Assembly (NCBI RefSeq): GCF_014876775.1
Contig: NZ_CP062310.1
Span: 682,001 to 746,000 of the forward strand
Length of the DNA: 64,000 nt
Direction: 5' to 3'
Origin: Infirmifilum lucidum
GTDB taxonomy: Archaea > Thermoproteota > Thermoprotei > Thermofilales > Thermofilaceae
The position numbers and the translations under genes were made by a program. Below, one piece after another: positions 24,440 to 31,752 of this stretch; within the stretch, counting starts at the first letter, position 1; the number at the start of each line of letters is the position of its first letter. A model generated the notes under the pieces. The model worked only from the letters and a program-made list of their open reading frames with translations. It was not told the origin of the DNA and did not search any database.

Positions 24440-25039
24440 CTACTTCGCCTGTTTATTTTCCTTTTCCGGCCAGAGCTCTTCTAGAGGTACGAGGTAAGAT
24501 GCCCTGACTTCCAAGTCGCGGTTTTGGAGCTGAACCCTGAGCACTGGGTCGGTTCGCTCGAGTCTCGTGAAGCCGTGGGCGTAGACTCTGAGAACCCTGT
24601 ACGCTAGGGGTCTCCCCTGCGAGACCTCCTGGGCTGTCACCAGTATGGGTATTGATCTAAGCCTGGATAGAGAGTATAGCCTCGAGGCGGCGAGGAGCTG
24701 TAGCTTCACTACTGCACTTTCGCGCATGTAGAAGCGGAGCGGTAGGAAGTACGCCGAGAAGCCGTCGTACACCATGACGTCTACGTCGCCCGGAATAAGC
24801 TCCAAGCTCAGCAGGAAGTGCAGTTCTCGCTTGAGGTTCGGCAGTGCCATGACTTCCAGCTTCTCGCTCGGTTCCGGGTGGACTACCGAGTGCTTCGCGA
24901 GGCCTACGTAGAGAACCTTGGACTTGGAAACTGAGAGAGCTACGTTGGTCGAGAAGGAAGTTTTAAAGGATTGAGGCCTTCCGTAGACTACGTGTACACC
25001 GGGCTTGCCGAAGGGCCTGAGGACGTTCCTGAGGCTCAT
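24440..25039 (-). CDS. RecA-superfamily ATPase (RadA/KaiC-like)
   Basis: 199 residues. Walker A is GRPQSFKTS (about residues 20-28) with the lysine present but phenylalanine in place of the usual glycine before it. Walker B is VDVMVYDG. IPILVTAQEV is a typical RecA-core strand near sensor residues. It has the core only, without the HhH domain of RadA. The start is ATG 25039, directly after the three-TM gene's stop, and the stop lies six bases before the presumed start of the RuvC-like gene, so the three genes form a tight operon. It is an ATPase of unknown target; pairing with an RNase H-fold nuclease suggests DNA or RNA processing. Confidence 0.72.
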   Translation of the reverse strand: MSLRNVLRPFGKPGVHVVYGRPQSFKTSFSTNVALSVSKSKVLYVGLAKHSVVHPEPSEKLEVMALPNLKRELHFLLSLELIPGDVDVMVYDGFSAYFLPLRFYMRESAVVKLQLLAASRLYSLSRLRSIPILVTAQEVSQGRPLAYRVLRVYAHGFTRLERTDPVLRVQLQNRDLEVRASYLVPLEELWPEKENKQAK

Positions 25040-25393
25040 TCACTTCATTCCGTAAACTACTAGTAACAGGATGACTGAGATGAGCGCCACTATGACCCCC
25101 GAGACCAGGAACATCGTTGCAAGGCTTGGCCTAGACTTGTACTTCGGCGCTTCGTAGACTAGGATTAGCCCTGCTACGGCGAGGGCGTAAAGGAAAAAGG
25201 TGACGAGGAACTCGCTTGTTGTCTGTGCTCCTGTGCCAGGGTACACTATGTATGTTCCGAGGGAGAATGGAGGCCTCTCGGCTAGAATATAGACTATGCC
25301 GGCCGCTATAGCCAGCGAGGCCACGAGCAGGAGCCAGGCTATCGTATCCTCGGAGAACAGTCTCGACACCACTTTTGAGATGTTGCGTTGCAC
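25040..25393 (-). CDS. Small membrane protein, three transmembrane segments
   Basis: 117 residues with three hydrophobic helices: AWLLLVASLAIAAGIVYIL, VTFFLYALAVAGLILVYEA and LVSGVIVALISVILLLVVY. The loop between the first two (PFSLGTYIVYPGTGAQTTSE) is probably outside and the basic PKYKSRPS loop inside. The start is GTG 25393; the element AGTATATATACT at about 25414-25425 is 26 nt upstream, which predicts a leaderless message. It heads the small operon with the RecA-like and RuvC-like genes. No family is recognised. Confidence 0.68.
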   Translation of the reverse strand: MQRNISKVVSRLFSEDTIAWLLLVASLAIAAGIVYILAERPPFSLGTYIVYPGTGAQTTSEFLVTFFLYALAVAGLILVYEAPKYKSRPSLATMFLVSGVIVALISVILLLVVYGMK

Positions 25394-25435
25394 GTGGAAG
25401 TCAAAGTAACAGGAGTATATATACTTGCCACTATA

Positions 25436-26266
25436 CTAGGGTAGCGTGAAGGCGACTATAGCCACGAGCATCCCTAGTAGCGTTGTCTTCCTGAGTTTCC
25501 CGGCTACTTCTGGTGCTGGGTCTCGAAGAATAGAGTAGATTGCGTGTAGGAAGATAGCATCTGTGATGGCTAGCATGGGCGCAAACACTGCTTTAAGTGT
25601 AAAGTAGCGTATTGACGCGAAGCTCAGCAAAACGGCTAGCGCCATGTACACGGCAGAAATGAACCCTGCCTGTCTAACCCCTAACTGGCACGCGAGAGTG
25701 CAGATGCCAGCTCTGATGTCGCCTTCGATGTCCCTTATACCCTTGATTATTTCACGCCCGGTATTCGCCAGGAAGGCTACTACGAAGAAGAGCACAACTT
25801 TCTCTGGTATCTCTAAACCCGTTGTCAGTGAACCGTAGAGGAAGCTACTAGCCGTAAGCCCTGCCACAACTATATTGCCCAGTAGGGAGAATCTCTTAAG
25901 GTAGTAATTGTACATGTTGCCAAGTGCGAGGGCTATAGAGAGGAGGAGCACGGGATAGAAGCCGAGGGGGGCTGCAAGTAGAAGGGCTAGAAGTGACGAA
26001 GACGCGGCGAATACCAACGCCTCCCTCTTCGACAGGTCACCTCTTACAAGCGGCCTCTCAGGGCTGTTAACCCGATCCTCCTCTATGTTGAAAACATCAT
26101 TAAACGCGAAAAGAGTGACTTCGGCGAAGAACGAGCTCAGGAAGGCTAGAGCCAGTCTCCACGAGAAACTCCACGTCACGGCCAGATAGCCAGCCATGAC
26201 AGCTAGACCGGTCATGAGACCGTGTTCGACGCGAGCTAGCCTCAAGTAAGCCTTAAGCTTGTTCAC
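25436..26266 (-). CDS. UbiA-family prenyltransferase, likely digeranylgeranylglyceryl phosphate synthase
   Basis: 276 residues with about eight membrane helices. FNDVFNIEEDRVNSPERPL is the first aspartate-rich motif (NDxxDxxxD type) and GIRDIEGDIRAGICTLA is the second; both bind the prenyl diphosphate through magnesium. In archaea this subfamily adds the second geranylgeranyl chain to GGGP in membrane ether-lipid synthesis; the first step enzyme, GGGP synthase, is at 55084-55851. The start is GTG 26266; GTTTTAATTC on the minus strand 26 nt upstream indicates a leaderless message. Confidence 0.9.
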   Translation of the reverse strand: MNKLKAYLRLARVEHGLMTGLAVMAGYLAVTWSFSWRLALAFLSSFFAEVTLFAFNDVFNIEEDRVNSPERPLVRGDLSKREALVFAASSSLLALLLAAPLGFYPVLLLSIALALGNMYNYYLKRFSLLGNIVVAGLTASSFLYGSLTTGLEIPEKVVLFFVVAFLANTGREIIKGIRDIEGDIRAGICTLACQLGVRQAGFISAVYMALAVLLSFASIRYFTLKAVFAPMLAITDAIFLHAIYSILRDPAPEVAGKLRKTTLLGMLVAIVAFTLP

Positions 26267-26369
26267 GGCTTTCTCTTAGCAACCTGGAATTAAAACCTAT
26301 TCGACGCCTAAAGGCACGTAGAACTCAGCACAAAGCTAACAATTCCATACGAGAAAATCAGCGAAAATA

Positions 26370-26480
26370 CGGGCCCGCCGGGAATCGAACCCGGGACCTG
26401 CGGCTACCTCTACTCTCGGAGTTTAGGACTGCGGCACCTAAAGGCGTGGCCGCCGCGCTTCCTGACTGCGCTACGGGCCC
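26370..26480 (-). tRNA. tRNA-Arg (anticodon CCT) with two short introns
   Basis: The acceptor arm GGGCCCG pairs with CGGGCCC, with discriminator G. The D stem is GCGC/GCGC, the T arm CCGGG/CCCGG with loop TTCGATT. The anticodon stem is GCGGC (26453-26449) with GCCGC (26404-26400). The sequence between is explained by a 19-nt intron (26447-26429) between positions 32 and 33 and an 18-nt intron (about 26422-26405) at 37/38 or 38/39; the two choices give the same mature RNA. Removing both gives the loop CTCCTAA, anticodon CCT. Intron 1 folds as a relaxed bulge-helix: exon GCGG pairs with CCGC, a CCA bulge holds the cut, and CGCC pairs with GGTG around TTTA. CCA is not encoded. Confidence 0.85.
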
Positions 26481-26508
26481 CTTTTATGTGCATTTAATGC
26501 AGCGGAGT

Positions 26509-26518
26509 TGATAAACTT
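26509..26518 (-). promoter_or_regulatory. TATA-like box of tRNA-Arg
   Basis: The minus strand reads AAGTTTATCA about 31-36 nt before the mature 5' end, predicting transcription start within a few bases of the tRNA. Confidence 0.45.
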
Positions 26519-26605
26519 TTCTCGTGGCAAGTTGGGCTAGGCCGGGGTAGTGGATGCGTACAGACCGGTATGGTTTAGAAGAGGGGTGGATTGCCAGAGG
26601 ATCCT

Positions 26606-26914
26606 TTAAATGACTTCTATTTCAACCCTAACAGATGGTGGGACTCTTGTCCTTAGGAGCAGTCTAGTGGCTCTCTCGTCAGCGTCCATGTCTATGAGCC
26701 TCTTGTGTATCCTCAGTTCGAAGCGGTCGAAAGTCTCGTATCCCTGGCCAGAAGGCGCTCGCCTCGTTACTACTCGCATCACTTGGACTGGGAGCGGTAT
26801 TGGGCCACGTATTTTTACTCCTGTCTTCCTCGCTATCTCTCTTATTTCGTTACACACAGCTTCTAGGTCTTCTACCGACGTGCTTGAGAGCCGAATGCGT
26901 ACTTTGCTGGGCAT
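26606..26914 (-). CDS. rps10: Small-subunit ribosomal protein S10
   Basis: 102 residues matching uS10: KVRIRLSSTSVEDLEAVCNE, GPIPLPVQVMRVVTRRAPSG and FELRIHKRLIDMDADERATR, which include the loop that reaches into the 30S head. The start is ATG 26914. It lies 66 bp downstream of the EF-1-alpha gene on the same strand, a pairing conserved in many archaea, and upstream of tRNA-Arg. Confidence 0.96.
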   Translation of the reverse strand: MPSKVRIRLSSTSVEDLEAVCNEIREIARKTGVKIRGPIPLPVQVMRVVTRRAPSGQGYETFDRFELRIHKRLIDMDADERATRLLLRTRVPPSVRVEIEVI

Positions 26915-26980
26915 AGTGCATCACGAGCAGAAAGACTCAACTGTTAATACTATAAAAACTTATCTGAGAAGGCGGCTACT

Positions 26981-28282
26981 CTAGTAGCCTTCAGCTTTTT
27001 TGATGTCTATTACAACGCCGGCTGCGATTGTTCTGCCAGAGTCGCGGATGGCGAACCTGCCTAGCTGCGGGAGCTCTGAGTACTTTTCAACGACAACGGG
27101 TTTCCTTGGCTTGAACCTCACGACCGCAGAGTCGCCCTGCTTAATGTATTGTGGTTTCTCCTCTGCAACGCTACCTGTCCTGGGGTCGAGCTTCTGAAGC
27201 AACTCCTCGAAAGTGACGGGCACTGTAGCTGTGTGGATGTGGAGGACTGGAGTATATCCGGCGGCTATTGCTGTGGGGTGGTAGAGTACGAAGATACGCC
27301 CGATGAATTCGTCTACGACTGTAGGCGGGTTGTTCACTGGGCCTACAACGTCGCCGCGCCTGATCTGGCTCTTCTCGACGCCTTTGACGTTAAAACCTAT
27401 ATTGTCGCCGGGTATGGCCTCTGGGATTGGTGTGTGGTGGGTCTCTATGGATTTGACTTCACAGACAGCCTTTGGCGGGTTGATTATTATTTTGTCGCCC
27501 ACCCTCAAGACGCCTGTCTCGACCCTACCGACTGGAACCGTCCCCACGCCTCTTATAGAGTACACGTCCTGTATAGGTATCCTGAGCGGCTTGTCAATGG
27601 GCCTCGGGGGCTCCTTGAAGTCGTCGAAGGCCTCGTAGAGAGGGGGGCCGTTGTACCATGGAGTCTTCTCTGGGGATCTCTTGGACACGTTCACCCCCTC
27701 CCAGGCGGAAGTCGGTATGAAGTGTATCTCGTCTACCTTGTAGCCCACCATTCTCAGAAGCCTTGTGAGCTGGTTCTTGATCTCCTCGTACCTCTCTTTG
27801 CTGTAGTTTACAGTGTCCATCTTGTTTACAGCCACAATGAGCTGGTCTACGCCCATAGTCTTCGCGAGGAAGACGTGCTCACGTGTCTGGCCTGCAGGGC
27901 TTATCCCTGCTTCGAATTCTCCCTCCTTGGCGGAGACTACGAGCATGGCGCAGTCAGCCTGGCTCGCGCCCGTAATCATGTTTTTCACGAAGTCTCTATG
28001 CCCTGGGGCGTCAATTAGGGTGAAGAAGTACTTCTTGGTTTCGAACTTGTAGAAGCCAAGGTCGATAGTGATGCCTCGCTCCCTCTCCTCCTTTAGCCTG
28101 TCCAGAACCCAGGCATATTTGAAGGACTCGCGCCCGATCTTCTTTGCCTCCTCCTCGTACTGCTGAATAAGCCTCGGGTCGATTGCTCCAATCTCGTAGA
28201 GCAGCCTGCCCATTAGAGTGCTCTTGCCGTGGTCAATGTGGCCTATAACCACTAGGTTGAGGTGTGGTTTCTTTTCAGACAT
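26981..28282 (-). CDS. tuf: Translation elongation factor EF-1-alpha
   Basis: 433 residues. GTPase motifs are GHIDHGKST (G1, residues 13-21), DAPGHRDF (G3), NKMD (G4) and a TSAWEG segment (G5), followed by the two beta-barrel domains (for example VGRVETGVLRVGD). It carries aminoacyl-tRNA to the ribosome and ends with KKAEGY. The start is ATG 28282 with GGTGAG five bases upstream and a strong TATA element at about 28314-28325. A long open frame on the opposite strand (27149-28018) is an artefact of codon bias. Confidence 0.98.
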   Translation of the reverse strand: MSEKKPHLNLVVIGHIDHGKSTLMGRLLYEIGAIDPRLIQQYEEEAKKIGRESFKYAWVLDRLKEERERGITIDLGFYKFETKKYFFTLIDAPGHRDFVKNMITGASQADCAMLVVSAKEGEFEAGISPAGQTREHVFLAKTMGVDQLIVAVNKMDTVNYSKERYEEIKNQLTRLLRMVGYKVDEIHFIPTSAWEGVNVSKRSPEKTPWYNGPPLYEAFDDFKEPPRPIDKPLRIPIQDVYSIRGVGTVPVGRVETGVLRVGDKIIINPPKAVCEVKSIETHHTPIPEAIPGDNIGFNVKGVEKSQIRRGDVVGPVNNPPTVVDEFIGRIFVLYHPTAIAAGYTPVLHIHTATVPVTFEELLQKLDPRTGSVAEEKPQYIKQGDSAVVRFKPRKPVVVEKYSELPQLGRFAIRDSGRTIAAGVVIDIKKAEGY

Positions 28283-28313
28283 TGTCTCACCTATCCACGC
28301 TTAACACACTCTT

Positions 28314-28325
28314 TGATTATAAAAA
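28314..28325 (-). promoter_or_regulatory. TATA box of EF-1-alpha
   Basis: The minus strand reads GTTTTTATAATC, placing transcription start near 28293, about 11 nt before the ATG. Confidence 0.6.
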
Positions 28326-28419
28326 CTTAACTTGATCGAAACTGCGGTTTTCCCAGGAGGATTTGCCAAGCGTTCCAGGAAGTCCCACTGTCTATACTCT
28401 CCGGGTGGAGACGGCGCCT

Positions 28420-28980
28420 TTAAGGGTAGAATAGCTCAGGGTATTTCTCTTGGAAGCCTTCAATATATGCTAGTACAATCCTCTTTATTGCCTCGGGGCT
28501 TAAGTGCTGCGTGGAGACCACCAGGTCTGCCACGCTGTAGTCCTTTATGTTTAGTCCATAGTACTTCATGGCCCTCTCGTAGTTGCTTCTCTCCCTCTCT
28601 GTTATCTCCCTTAGGGCTTCCTCGAAAGATATGCCGTCCCGCCTGGCTATACGCTCGGCTCTAACCTCGCGCGGGGCATCGAATATTATTTTTATGTGGG
28701 CAATCTCTTTTAGAACCCATACGGCTAGATGGCCTTCGATAACTACCCCTCCCTTAAGAGCCTCGGACACCGCTCTCTGGTCTATCAGCAAGTCGATTCT
28801 CTCATCTCTTTCGGCCTGCCTGTGTAGTTCGAGAAGGCTAACCCCACGCTCCCTGGCTATCTCCCTGAAGAGGCTACCACTTGACACATAGCGCAGGCCG
28901 TAGTGCTCTGCTATGAAGCGCGAGTAGGTTGTCTTCCCACTACCTGGAGTTCCGCTGACTGCGATTACAATACAGGGCAA
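28420..28980 (-). CDS. cmk: Cytidylate (CMP) kinase, archaeal type
   Basis: 186 residues. The P-loop is SGTPGSGKTT (residues 9-18), followed by FIAEHYGLRYVSSGSLFREI and the archaeal CMP-kinase pattern around RADIARRDG-like residues (AERIARRDGISFEEALREI). It phosphorylates CMP/dCMP to the diphosphate. The start is TTG 28980, five bases beyond the stop of L34e with GGGAG upstream; the L34e-cmk pair is common in crenarchaea. Confidence 0.92.
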   Translation of the reverse strand: MPCIVIAVSGTPGSGKTTYSRFIAEHYGLRYVSSGSLFREIARERGVSLLELHRQAERDERIDLLIDQRAVSEALKGGVVIEGHLAVWVLKEIAHIKIIFDAPREVRAERIARRDGISFEEALREITERERSNYERAMKYYGLNIKDYSVADLVVSTQHLSPEAIKRIVLAYIEGFQEKYPELFYP

Positions 28981-28985
28981 GGCTA

Positions 28986-29255
28986 TCAGGCTCCCGCAGA
29001 TGTGCGTGCCGCGAGCTTAATGCCCTGCTTCAAGCACCTATGACACAGGTAGCCGCCGTAAGGCCTTGTAGGCACCTTCACGCCTTTCCTCTCCTCTTTT
29101 ATTGTAAGCTTCGGCACCCCCTGAATAGGGGCGCCGCAGACCGCGCACTTAGGGTAGTCGTGCTTCTTGTCCAGGATCCTTAACACGTGCCTGCCGCCAG
29201 GCGTTCTGACCGTTTTTCTCTTCTTCGTACGCGACCTTAGCGCAGGCCTAACCAT
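28986..29255 (-). CDS. rpl34e: Large-subunit ribosomal protein L34e
   Basis: 89 residues, basic, with zinc-binding pairs KCAVCGAPI and LCHRCLKQG. PALRSRTKKRKTVRTPGGR is the typical N-terminus of eL34. The start is ATG 29255, divergent from the aspartyl-tRNA synthetase gene. Confidence 0.95.
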   Translation of the reverse strand: MVRPALRSRTKKRKTVRTPGGRHVLRILDKKHDYPKCAVCGAPIQGVPKLTIKEERKGVKVPTRPYGGYLCHRCLKQGIKLAARTSAGA

Positions 29256-29315
29256 AGGGCACCAAAGGCTTTATGTTTGTAGACTTAAGAAACTTTCGCG
29301 CAAAGGTGTGCACAG

Positions 29316-30587
29316 ATGAGCGGCAGGACTGGAATCGTCGAAGGCTGGGTGAGTAACGTAAAGAGTGTTGGTAGAATAGCCTTCATAGAGGTCATAGACG
29401 GCCTACAGCTCTCTCCCATAACTGTTGTTGTTAAGAGGGAGCAGGTAGACCCTGAGACGTGGACTGTGGCGACGGGCGTAAAGATAGGCTCGGCTCTGCG
29501 GGTAGAGGGAGTTTTCCCAGAGGTTGTAATAAGCAGGAAGGGCCGGGAGATCCAAGCCACAAAGATAACTGTGCTTGCCGAGCCCTTGGAGCTCCCGCCC
29601 ATAGACTTGACGGGTAAGACGCCCGCAAGCTTCGACCTCTACATTGAGTACAGGTATCTGGCCTTGAGGCTACCTAGGTTTAGGGCGATATTCCTTGCTC
29701 GTAGCAAGCTTATAGGGTTTGCACGCGAGTACCTCTCAGAGCAGGGGTTCTTGGAGATTAATACGCCTAAGATCGTAGGGGCTGGGGCAGAGGGCGGTGC
29801 TACTCTCTTTGCACTGGACTACTTCGGCATGAAGGCGTACCTTTCCCAGAGCCCGCAACTCTACAAGCAGATGCTCATGTGCGGTGTGCCGAGGGTGTTC
29901 GAGATAACCCCCTACTTTAGGGCTGAGAAGTTTAGTACACCAAGGCACCTGAATGAGAGCTGGGGGCTTGACGTCGAGATGGCATTCATAAATAGTGAGG
30001 AGGACGTAATGAAAGTCTTGGAAGACTTCGTCAGAGGCGCCATAAGGTACTTGAGGTCGGAGATGGGCGATGACCTGAGGGCTAATGGGCTTGAACTCCT
30101 GGAGGAGCCTGCCTCTATTCCGCGAGTACCATATAGCAGAGCCATAGAGATACTCAACAGCATGGGGTTCAGCATACAGTGGGGGGATGACCTTGACACG
30201 CAAGCAGAGAAGGCTCTCGGAGAATACTTTCAGAGACAAGGCTACCCGATGTACTTCATAACGCAGTACCCCTGGGACGCCAAGCCCTTCTACATCATGA
30301 AGGAGGGGGAGAGGCTCAGTAAAGCCTTTGACCTCGACATAAGCGGTATTGAGGTCGCATCTGGGGGGCAGAGGGAGCACAGGTATGCCGAGCTCATAGC
30401 TAATCTCCGCGCTAAGGGGCTAAATCCTGCAGAGTTCAGCTTCTACACACAGGCCTTTAAGTACGGCATGCCGCCTCACGGGGGCTTTGGTCTGGGACTC
30501 GATAGGCTGCTGATGACATTGCTAGGGCTCTCGAATATACGGGAGGTTGTACTATTCCCCAGGGATCGTTTCAGACTCGTCCCTTGA
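29316..30587 (+). CDS. aspS: Aspartyl-tRNA synthetase (possibly also charging tRNA-Asn)
   Basis: 423 residues, class IIb. The N-terminal OB fold (GIVEGWVSNVKSVGRIAFIEV) binds the anticodon. In the catalytic domain, FREYLSEQG-type motif 1, FRAEKFSTPRHLNESWGLD (motif 2) and GGFGLGLDRLLMTLLG (motif 3) are present. AEGGATLFALDYFGMKAYLSQSPQLYKQ is the AspRS rather than AsnRS form. Archaeal enzymes of this type are often non-discriminating and rely on an amidotransferase for Asn-tRNA; that cannot be decided here. The start is ATG 29316. Confidence 0.93.
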   Translation: MSGRTGIVEGWVSNVKSVGRIAFIEVIDGLQLSPITVVVKREQVDPETWTVATGVKIGSALRVEGVFPEVVISRKGREIQATKITVLAEPLELPPIDLTGKTPASFDLYIEYRYLALRLPRFRAIFLARSKLIGFAREYLSEQGFLEINTPKIVGAGAEGGATLFALDYFGMKAYLSQSPQLYKQMLMCGVPRVFEITPYFRAEKFSTPRHLNESWGLDVEMAFINSEEDVMKVLEDFVRGAIRYLRSEMGDDLRANGLELLEEPASIPRVPYSRAIEILNSMGFSIQWGDDLDTQAEKALGEYFQRQGYPMYFITQYPWDAKPFYIMKEGERLSKAFDLDISGIEVASGGQREHRYAELIANLRAKGLNPAEFSFYTQAFKYGMPPHGGFGLGLDRLLMTLLGLSNIREVVLFPRDRFRLVP

Positions 30588-30644
30588 GGGGGCTGCACTA
30601 GTGCATTTTTAAAAGCCCTTGAAATTTTTAAGCTTGGGGCTGGG

Positions 30645-30968
30645 TTGAACTCGAGGCTAATACTGCAGGCTAGGAAGGCCCTGTCCGAGGGAAGAGTGAA
30701 GAAGATCAAGGTTGAGGGGCTCGTAGCTGATAGCAAGCCAGCTGAGCTGTTTGTTGTTGAGAGCAGGGATAGGAAGAGGCTCTACGTTGTCGTCCCCGGG
30801 GTCTATTGCTCCTGTGAAGACTTCCTTTTTTCCGTATTTTACAAAGAGAAGTCGAAGGCCTGCTACCACATGATTGCGGTAGAGATCGCTATTAAGGAGG
30901 GTATCAGCCTCAAGAAGGAACATATGAGCTTCGACGAGCTCTACAAGAAACTCCTGGCCAGTCTCTGA
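30645..30968 (+). CDS. SWIM zinc-finger protein
   Basis: 107 residues. C55, C57, C73 and H75 form the CxC-x(n)-CxH SWIM motif (YCSCEDF...CYHM). SWIM proteins bind DNA or partner proteins; in eukaryotes Shu2/SWS1-type proteins assist Rad51, and archaeal SWIM proteins may help RadA, but that role is inferred. The start is TTG 30645 with GGGGCTGGG just upstream, and a TATA-like box at about 30604-30613. A small hairpin follows the stop. Confidence 0.82.
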   Translation: MNSRLILQARKALSEGRVKKIKVEGLVADSKPAELFVVESRDRKRLYVVVPGVYCSCEDFLFSVFYKEKSKACYHMIAVEIAIKEGISLKKEHMSFDELYKKLLASL

Positions 30969-30969
30969 C

Positions 30970-30985
30970 AGCCCCCTGAGGGGCT
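30970..30985 (+). terminator. Hairpin after the SWIM gene
   Basis: AGCCCC-CTGA-GGGGCT, six base pairs, starts one base after the TGA stop. There is no T-run behind it, so it may stabilise the 3' end rather than terminate by itself. Confidence 0.4.
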
Positions 30986-31003
30986 ACGGAGAGAGCGGAA
31001 CAT

Positions 31004-31042
31004 ACCCCAAGCCTCTGATCCTCCGGCGATATTGGGGTAGAG
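31004..31042. other. Bistable paired element between convergent genes
   Basis: ACCCCAA (31004-31010) can pair with TTGGGGT (31030-31036), and GCCTCT (31011-31016) can pair with AGAGGC (31037-31042). The segment order is A-B-A'-B', so the two hairpins exclude each other unless a strained pseudoknot forms. It lies in the space between the SWIM and nucleotidyltransferase gene ends. Confidence 0.45.
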
Positions 31043-31065
31043 GCTGGAACCAGAGGGGGAGGGAC

Positions 31066-31752
31066 TTAAGGGGCTTGGCTGAGCTTATTCCTATAAGTCG
31101 TCGAAGAATAGCCCTCTATACGCTCCTCTATAGTGATAATTTCCGAGGCAATCCCCGTGGACTTCAAGGCTCTCTCTACAGTTGGGTATAACCACGCTTG
31201 GTCTTTTCCCAGCACTATGTAATCGGGGTTTACTCTTCTAATGGCATTCTCGAAGCTGGGCGGGTAGTCGCCGAGGAATGCCTCCTCTACAACTCTTAGA
31301 CTATTCAACATTCTCACACGATCATTCTCGCTCATGAGGGGTGGGCGTCCTTTGGTCTCGATCACGGTCTGATCCCTAGCAACAACCACGTACACTCTAC
31401 CGTATTCCCTGGCTCTCTCCAGAAAGTATATGTGCCCTGGGTGTAGAATGTCGAAGACCCCGCCGACGAGAACCTTCTTCTCGGAGTGTGACGCTCTAGC
31501 CGCTCTCCACTGGAATTCCACGAGGCCAAGGAGCCTGAGGGCGTCAAGGAGTCCCTCAGCGTAGCTCGAGCAAGCGATGGATGTCAGGCAGTCGCTACGC
31601 TCAAGGTAGAAACTGGCATCCTTGAGATAGAATAGTGCCTGTTCTACTACTGAACAAAGATCTCTCCTCTCGTCTGGACATCGTATCTGTTTAAGGGCAT
31701 ATTCCACGTTCGCTATGTACTTCGAAGCTTTCTCTTTACATAGTCGCTCCAA
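31066..31752 (-). CDS. DUF357 domain fused to a cytidylyltransferase-like (RibL/TagD-type) nucleotidyltransferase
   Basis: 228 residues. Residues 1-80 are a helical DUF357-like domain (RRDLCSVVEQALFYLKDASF). Residues 92-228 are a nucleotidyltransferase: VGGVFDILHPGHIYFLERA contains the HxGH site (104-107), and SSTTYR near the end is the second ATP-binding motif (ISSTxxR type). Archaeal RibL (FAD synthetase) and glycerol-3-phosphate cytidylyltransferases share this fold; FAD synthesis is the leading guess. The start is TTG 31752, overlapping the dphB end by 40 nt; a shorter start downstream is possible. Confidence 0.82.
   Translation of the reverse strand: MERLCKEKASKYIANVEYALKQIRCPDERRDLCSVVEQALFYLKDASFYLERSDCLTSIACSSYAEGLLDALRLLGLVEFQWRAARASHSEKKVLVGGVFDILHPGHIYFLERAREYGRVYVVVARDQTVIETKGRPPLMSENDRVRMLNSLRVVEEAFLGDYPPSFENAIRRVNPDYIVLGKDQAWLYPTVERALKSTGIASEIITIEERIEGYSSTTYRNKLSQAP

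Noticed and set aside
26370-26480. tRNA at this site read as Arg(CCG) or Leu(TAG)
   Set aside because: CTCCG and TTTAGG occur, but only anticodon CCT gives two introns with matching bulge-helix folds and a 19-nt first intron identical in plan to that of tRNA-Pro; the acceptor and short variable loop do not fit leucine.
27149-28018. 289-codon open frame antisense to EF-1-alpha
   Set aside because: It lies wholly inside the EF-1-alpha gene on the other strand, its product is cysteine/tyrosine-rich and unlike any protein fold, and it follows from the codon usage of the sense gene.
31004-31042. Classical H-type pseudoknot
   Set aside because: Both crossing loops would have zero length over 6-7-bp stems, which is sterically implausible; two alternative hairpins are more likely.
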